Source of the DNA: Aurantiochytrium sp. KH105
Lineage: Eukaryota; Sar; Bigyra; Thraustochytrida; Thraustochytriidae
Reading direction: 5' to 3'
Assembly: GCA_003116975.1 (NCBI GenBank)
Contig: BGKB01000258.1
Coordinates: 1 to 63,735 of the forward strand
DNA: 63,735 nt
Shown here: piece by piece, positions 60,594 to 63,735 of the stretch
Layout: every line of letters begins with the position of its first letter
Numbering within the stretch: the stretch's first letter is position 1
The notes under the pieces: generated by a model
Seen by the model: the letters and a program-made list of their open reading frames with translations, nothing else
Told to the model about the DNA's origin: nothing
Database searches by the model: none
Made by a program: the position numbers and the translations under genes

Positions 60594-62846
60594 ACCCCGA
60601 TGAGTGGTTCTGTATCAAATTTTGAAGATAAGTCTCTGGAATCGGTTGATCGAGTCAAGTGAATAAATGAAGTGTCTTCGCTCGGCTTACGAAGAAGAGA
60701 ATAGCCGACGTGACGATGGCAGAAAACGCAGGTCAGTACGATGAAGCTTCATCGTGATCTGAGGGTCCCAAGTTTACACTGCTGACTCAAGTTGTCTGCG
60801 TGCACCGAGTGGCGCGCAGTAACACTCGTTAGATCATTTGTTGTGCCATTGGGGTGAAGTATAGGTTTTGAGCTTGCTAAATCCTTCGTTATTCGCCTGC
60901 GATTGAAGCAGACTCTCAAGTTTGCCTTTTCTGGCTCAGCGCCACAGTCACTACCACAGCCTCCGCAGTGACAAGAGTTGCCCCTCACTAATAGGGAGGC
61001 AGTGGGTTGTCTGTGGGAGTTGTTTTGCGCCTGGCTGTTGTAGGCTACCTTTCTTGCATGGCCCTCTGCGCGTTGGGTAACGATCGGTCGTTAGGTAGAC
61101 AGACAAACAGCACAAAAGTGGTGGGCGTACAGACTCAATTTGGTGGGCAGCTTTCTGCACGCGGTGGGGCCGAGCGGGCCCCGCGATGCGGAGGGGTGGT
61201 TGCCGGAGGCCCCAATACGTGTCCGCGTATTGGTCGGTGGTTAGGTTGGGCGAGCGTTACGGTTAGTCGGGGAGTGCGCGCTAATTAAGTCCAGTGCTCG
61301 CGGTGGGGGGCGGGGGCGCGCTGCTGACGAGGCGGCAAGGCAAGGCAAGGCAAGGCAAGGCAAGGCAAGGCAAGGCAAGGCAAGGCAAGGCAAGGCAAGG
61401 CAAGGCAAGGCAAGGCAAGGCAAGGCAAGGCGAGGCAAGGCAAGGCAAGGCAAGGCAAGGCAAGGCAAGGCAAGGCAAGGCAAGGCAAGGCAAGGCAAGG
61501 CAAGGCAAGGCGAAGCAAGGCAAGGCGAGGCAAGGCAAGGCAAGGCAAAGCAAAGCCAACCCAAGGTGATGAGCACTGAAAGTGATCTTGACTTTGAAGT
61601 AACGTATCGAGGATAAAGAATGACGCCACCATGGCTGGACGGCATGGACAAGATAATGTCAACCTTTCGCCCATGGAAAGTCTCATCTGAAGCCTTCACA
61701 GTGATCAGTGTGCTATGTGAGGGCAGATTGCAACGTCACGGCAGTGAACATCTTCTAGCCGCGAAGTGTGACCAAATCCCGTGCTCCTCGCCAGCTCCTC
61801 TGCACATCACTTATCCAAGTCTCGGACCTGGCGCCGAGGCAAAGAAGTCCCGTCACGAGCAGACTCGAATCATCCGTAGCCAATCAGCGTTGAACAGAAT
61901 CCATCCTACAGTCCATATTCTCAATATAACGTCAAGCTGCGCCGTTGAGCAGCTCTCTTCAAAGGTGGAAGACACTGTCTTGTAGATTGGCCAGTGAGCC
62001 CAGGGATGTACAATGGCATGCCACGTCCCCTTCTCTCTTCCACGTCAATTCTTTCTCAAGTATTGATCCACACATTCCCAAAGACCTAATGCCAGGCGGG
62101 AAACTGCTATAAGAGAGGTAGACACTCGACGACGAACGTCGGAAGGGCACGATGAAAGAGCATTACGCCGCACGTGCGCAACACGCCGGATCCATTCAGT
62201 GTGTACACCCAAAATATCCTTAGTACAGTCATAGACCTACATAGCAGAAATGGACCAGGGTCACGACCCAGGGACCACTGAGCCGAATAGACCTGGCAGC
62301 GACCAAACCCGATGCCAGAAGCCGGCAGAACCGAAACCCACCAGAATATTGAACTACACCAAAGCTTTCTCCGAGCAGCAGCGTGAGAAGCAATCAGACT
62401 ACCTTCCCGTTCCGTTTCGTGCTAGCCACGAAACGGATTTCTTTTACGTTTATTGAAATCAACTTCTTCTTTCTATTCTTTCAGACCTCTGGGGAATCTC
62501 CGTCAACAATCAAGGGCTTCATGCCCTCCTTTTCGTGCCCTCCTTTTCGTGCCCTCCTTTTCGTACTCTTCTGGATAAAGTGCATCGCGCTTCTCGTCTG
62601 CGAGATAGAGAAAAGGAAGCTTGGCCGGAAGAAGAGAGCCGACGCGAAAGCTTCAGAATCGTTCGGGCTCCGCGAGCAGCGCTTGATCGAGACCTTCCTG
62701 AGCATGACTCGCTGCAGGTAGGAACCTCCTCTTGCTAAGGAAACTGCGATCTTCGCCATCGCCCAGCGCAAGCGTTCAAGTTTCCTCGACGCAAAGATCG
62801 CTCTCACCCTCGACAAACATGTGCCGTCACCTCCGCGATGGTTTGT
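60594..62846. other. Gene-poor region with microsatellite
   Basis: About 2.2 kb. It includes the AAGGC array (listed) and small degenerate repeats (CCTCCTTTTCGTGC three times near 62526-62570). Short open frames here show no domain or conservation that I can recognise. Confidence 0.55.
61333..61557. repeat. AAGGC pentanucleotide microsatellite, about 45 copies
   Basis: Nearly perfect (AAGGC)n over about 220 bp, with a few GAGGC, GAAGC and AAAGC variants, mostly towards the right end. The plus strand is purine-rich. The three frames of the minus strand give Leu-Pro-Cys-type repeat peptides, which I treat as artefacts. Confidence 0.97.
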
Positions 62847-63554
62847 TCATCCAGCCTCACTTTCGTAGAGAAAGTCTCGGCTTAGATTTTTGTATGATAC
62901 TTGTTTTCCCATCCATACGACAAGCGCTTGCATCGCTTGCACTCTAATTGGCAAGTTGCAAGAACCTGTCCCCGGCTCGACCGCACTCGGCAATCTGGTT
63001 ACAGAGGCAATCTCGCCCGACCTCCTACCGCACTCGGCTCTGCCGAAAGCCGACCTTTGAGCGCGCAGAATTCGGTCATGATCTTGGCGGCGTGTGAATT
63101 GACTGGTTTGGCTTGGCGCCCATCGCTCATCGGCGTTTACCTGGCCATTGCCGCGCATCTCCTGACTTTGGAGTGTAGCTTCGGGCATCGCTAAACGCAT
63201 ACCCTGCGGGGCTAAAGCACCCGCGATCTGAAGTGCGTTTTTTCCGATGGAATTGTTTTTTTGATTATATTTGTAGCCGAGGGAGCCGGTCTTGACGAAG
63301 GATGACTTGTAGAAGAAGAAGACTTGGGAGTAGGCCAATGAATAAGAGCTTCCTCGGCGCGGTGTAGCGGCTTCGCCAAAGTCATGAAGCGGTACGTTCT
63401 TGTAGAAATCTTGAATGAGGCGGTCTGCAGTTGATCTGAGTGCGATTGCCTTGTCCTTGTTGCCGTGAGCAGCCTCTTGAAGATATATTGCGGCAGCAAG
63501 CCGCGCTTGGAGGTAATCCTGAACATCGGGCGCCTGGTTCTCATTCGCGTTCAT
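62847..63554 (-). CDS. Hypothetical protein (uncertain)
   Basis: Open frame of 235 codons from the ATG at 63554. The N-terminal part is plausible protein (NENQAPDVQDYLQARLAAAI, then DRLIQDFYKNVPLHDF). The C-terminal half is Arg/Ser-rich and overlaps the dispersed motif at 63209-63242 on the other strand, so it may be spurious. I recognise no domain, signal peptide or membrane segment. The upstream frame is open to about 63650 without another ATG. An intron or a start beyond the window is possible. Confidence 0.25.
   Translation of the reverse strand: MNANENQAPDVQDYLQARLAAAIYLQEAAHGNKDKAIALRSTADRLIQDFYKNVPLHDFGEAATPRRGSSYSLAYSQVFFFYKSSFVKTGSLGYKYNQKNNSIGKNALQIAGALAPQGMRLAMPEATLQSQEMRGNGQVNADERWAPSQTSQFTRRQDHDRILRAQRSAFGRAECGRRSGEIASVTRLPSAVEPGTGSCNLPIRVQAMQALVVWMGKQVSYKNLSRDFLYESEAG
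63209..63242 (+). repeat. Dispersed 34-nt motif, copy B
   Basis: Begins GGGCTAAAGC and ends TGAAGTGCGTTTTT; it matches 14634-14667 at 29 of 34 positions. Here the flanking bases extend the stem to GCGGG/CCCGC around the GCTAAAGCA loop, and a T run follows immediately. Confidence 0.6.
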
Positions 63555-63735
63555 GTAGGTCGAAGCGATGCCCGGGGCAGCAGGTGGCGCCCTTGCTGGC
63601 GACTGGCGAAGCTGATTCTGCACTTGCAAATATCGTAGCACAACTTGCCGAATTCAACCGCGCAGTTCGAGTCTGAAAGTCCGATTGAGTCAAGCGCAGA
63701 ACTATCATTACGGGTCAACGGTCCCGTTACTGTTG

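Noticed and set aside
1..63735. tRNA and rRNA genes
   Set aside because: I looked for B-box-like GGTTCGANNCC stretches (for example near 205 and 32941) and found no flanking cloverleaf. No rRNA core motifs were recognised. A covariance-model scan would be decisive.

Overview
The window looks like nuclear DNA of a GC-rich, intron-poor protist. I infer a thraustochytrid or labyrinthulid-type stramenopile, but no rRNA or other marker here proves it. The reasons are large, mostly intronless genes for typical eukaryotic proteins (Timeless, PIKfyve/Fab1, Yme1-type i-AAA protease, DZIP1, ZPR1, TMEM143), three short GT-AG introns (87 to 151 nt) that I could place by frame and homology, and long GC-rich spacers full of simple repeats. 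A run of N at 33404-33435 and one N at 55782 show that it is a draft assembly.

Layout. 1-14571: three head-to-tail paralogous receptors on the plus strand. Each has a signal peptide, a glycine-betaine-binding-protein-like ectodomain (OpuAC/ProX type) and a class C GPCR seven-helix domain. The first two are nearly identical except in the signal peptide, intracellular loops 1 and 2 and the cytosolic tail. 15259-16170: a METTL21-like methyltransferase with one intron. 16204-23150: a transposon-rich island with a Crinkler-like nuclease plus kinase gene, a broken MULE-type transposase, a truncated second copy of the kinase part and several short repeat arrays. 24788-25610: a secreted cysteine-rich protein with one intron. 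26026-29895: Timeless with one intron. 30699-32798: a TMEM143/DUF3754 membrane protein. 33438-34202: a coiled-coil protein, possibly mitoribosomal mS26, whose 5' end runs into the assembly gap. 35369-41893: PIKfyve/Fab1. 43264-45555: YME1. 46054-46698: a GPI-anchored Ly6/uPAR-like protein. 47616-51425: DZIP1-like. 51721-55443: a kinase-like domain with armadillo repeats. 56661-57899: ZPR1 with a single module and a Tudor-like tail. 57900-63735: gene-poor, with one uncertain spliced fragment, one weak reading frame at the edge and a pentanucleotide microsatellite.

How the genes relate. Most of the right-hand part is ordinary housekeeping: replication fork protection, endosomal phosphoinositide synthesis, mitochondrial proteostasis, cilium and cell-cycle functions. 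There is no operon logic, although several pairs are divergent and may share promoter regions. The notable system is the receptor cluster. A bacterial-type betaine or choline solute-binding fold sits on a GABA-B/mGlu-type signalling core. Two copies have the same predicted sensor but different G-protein-facing surfaces, which suggests one ligand read out through two intracellular pathways.
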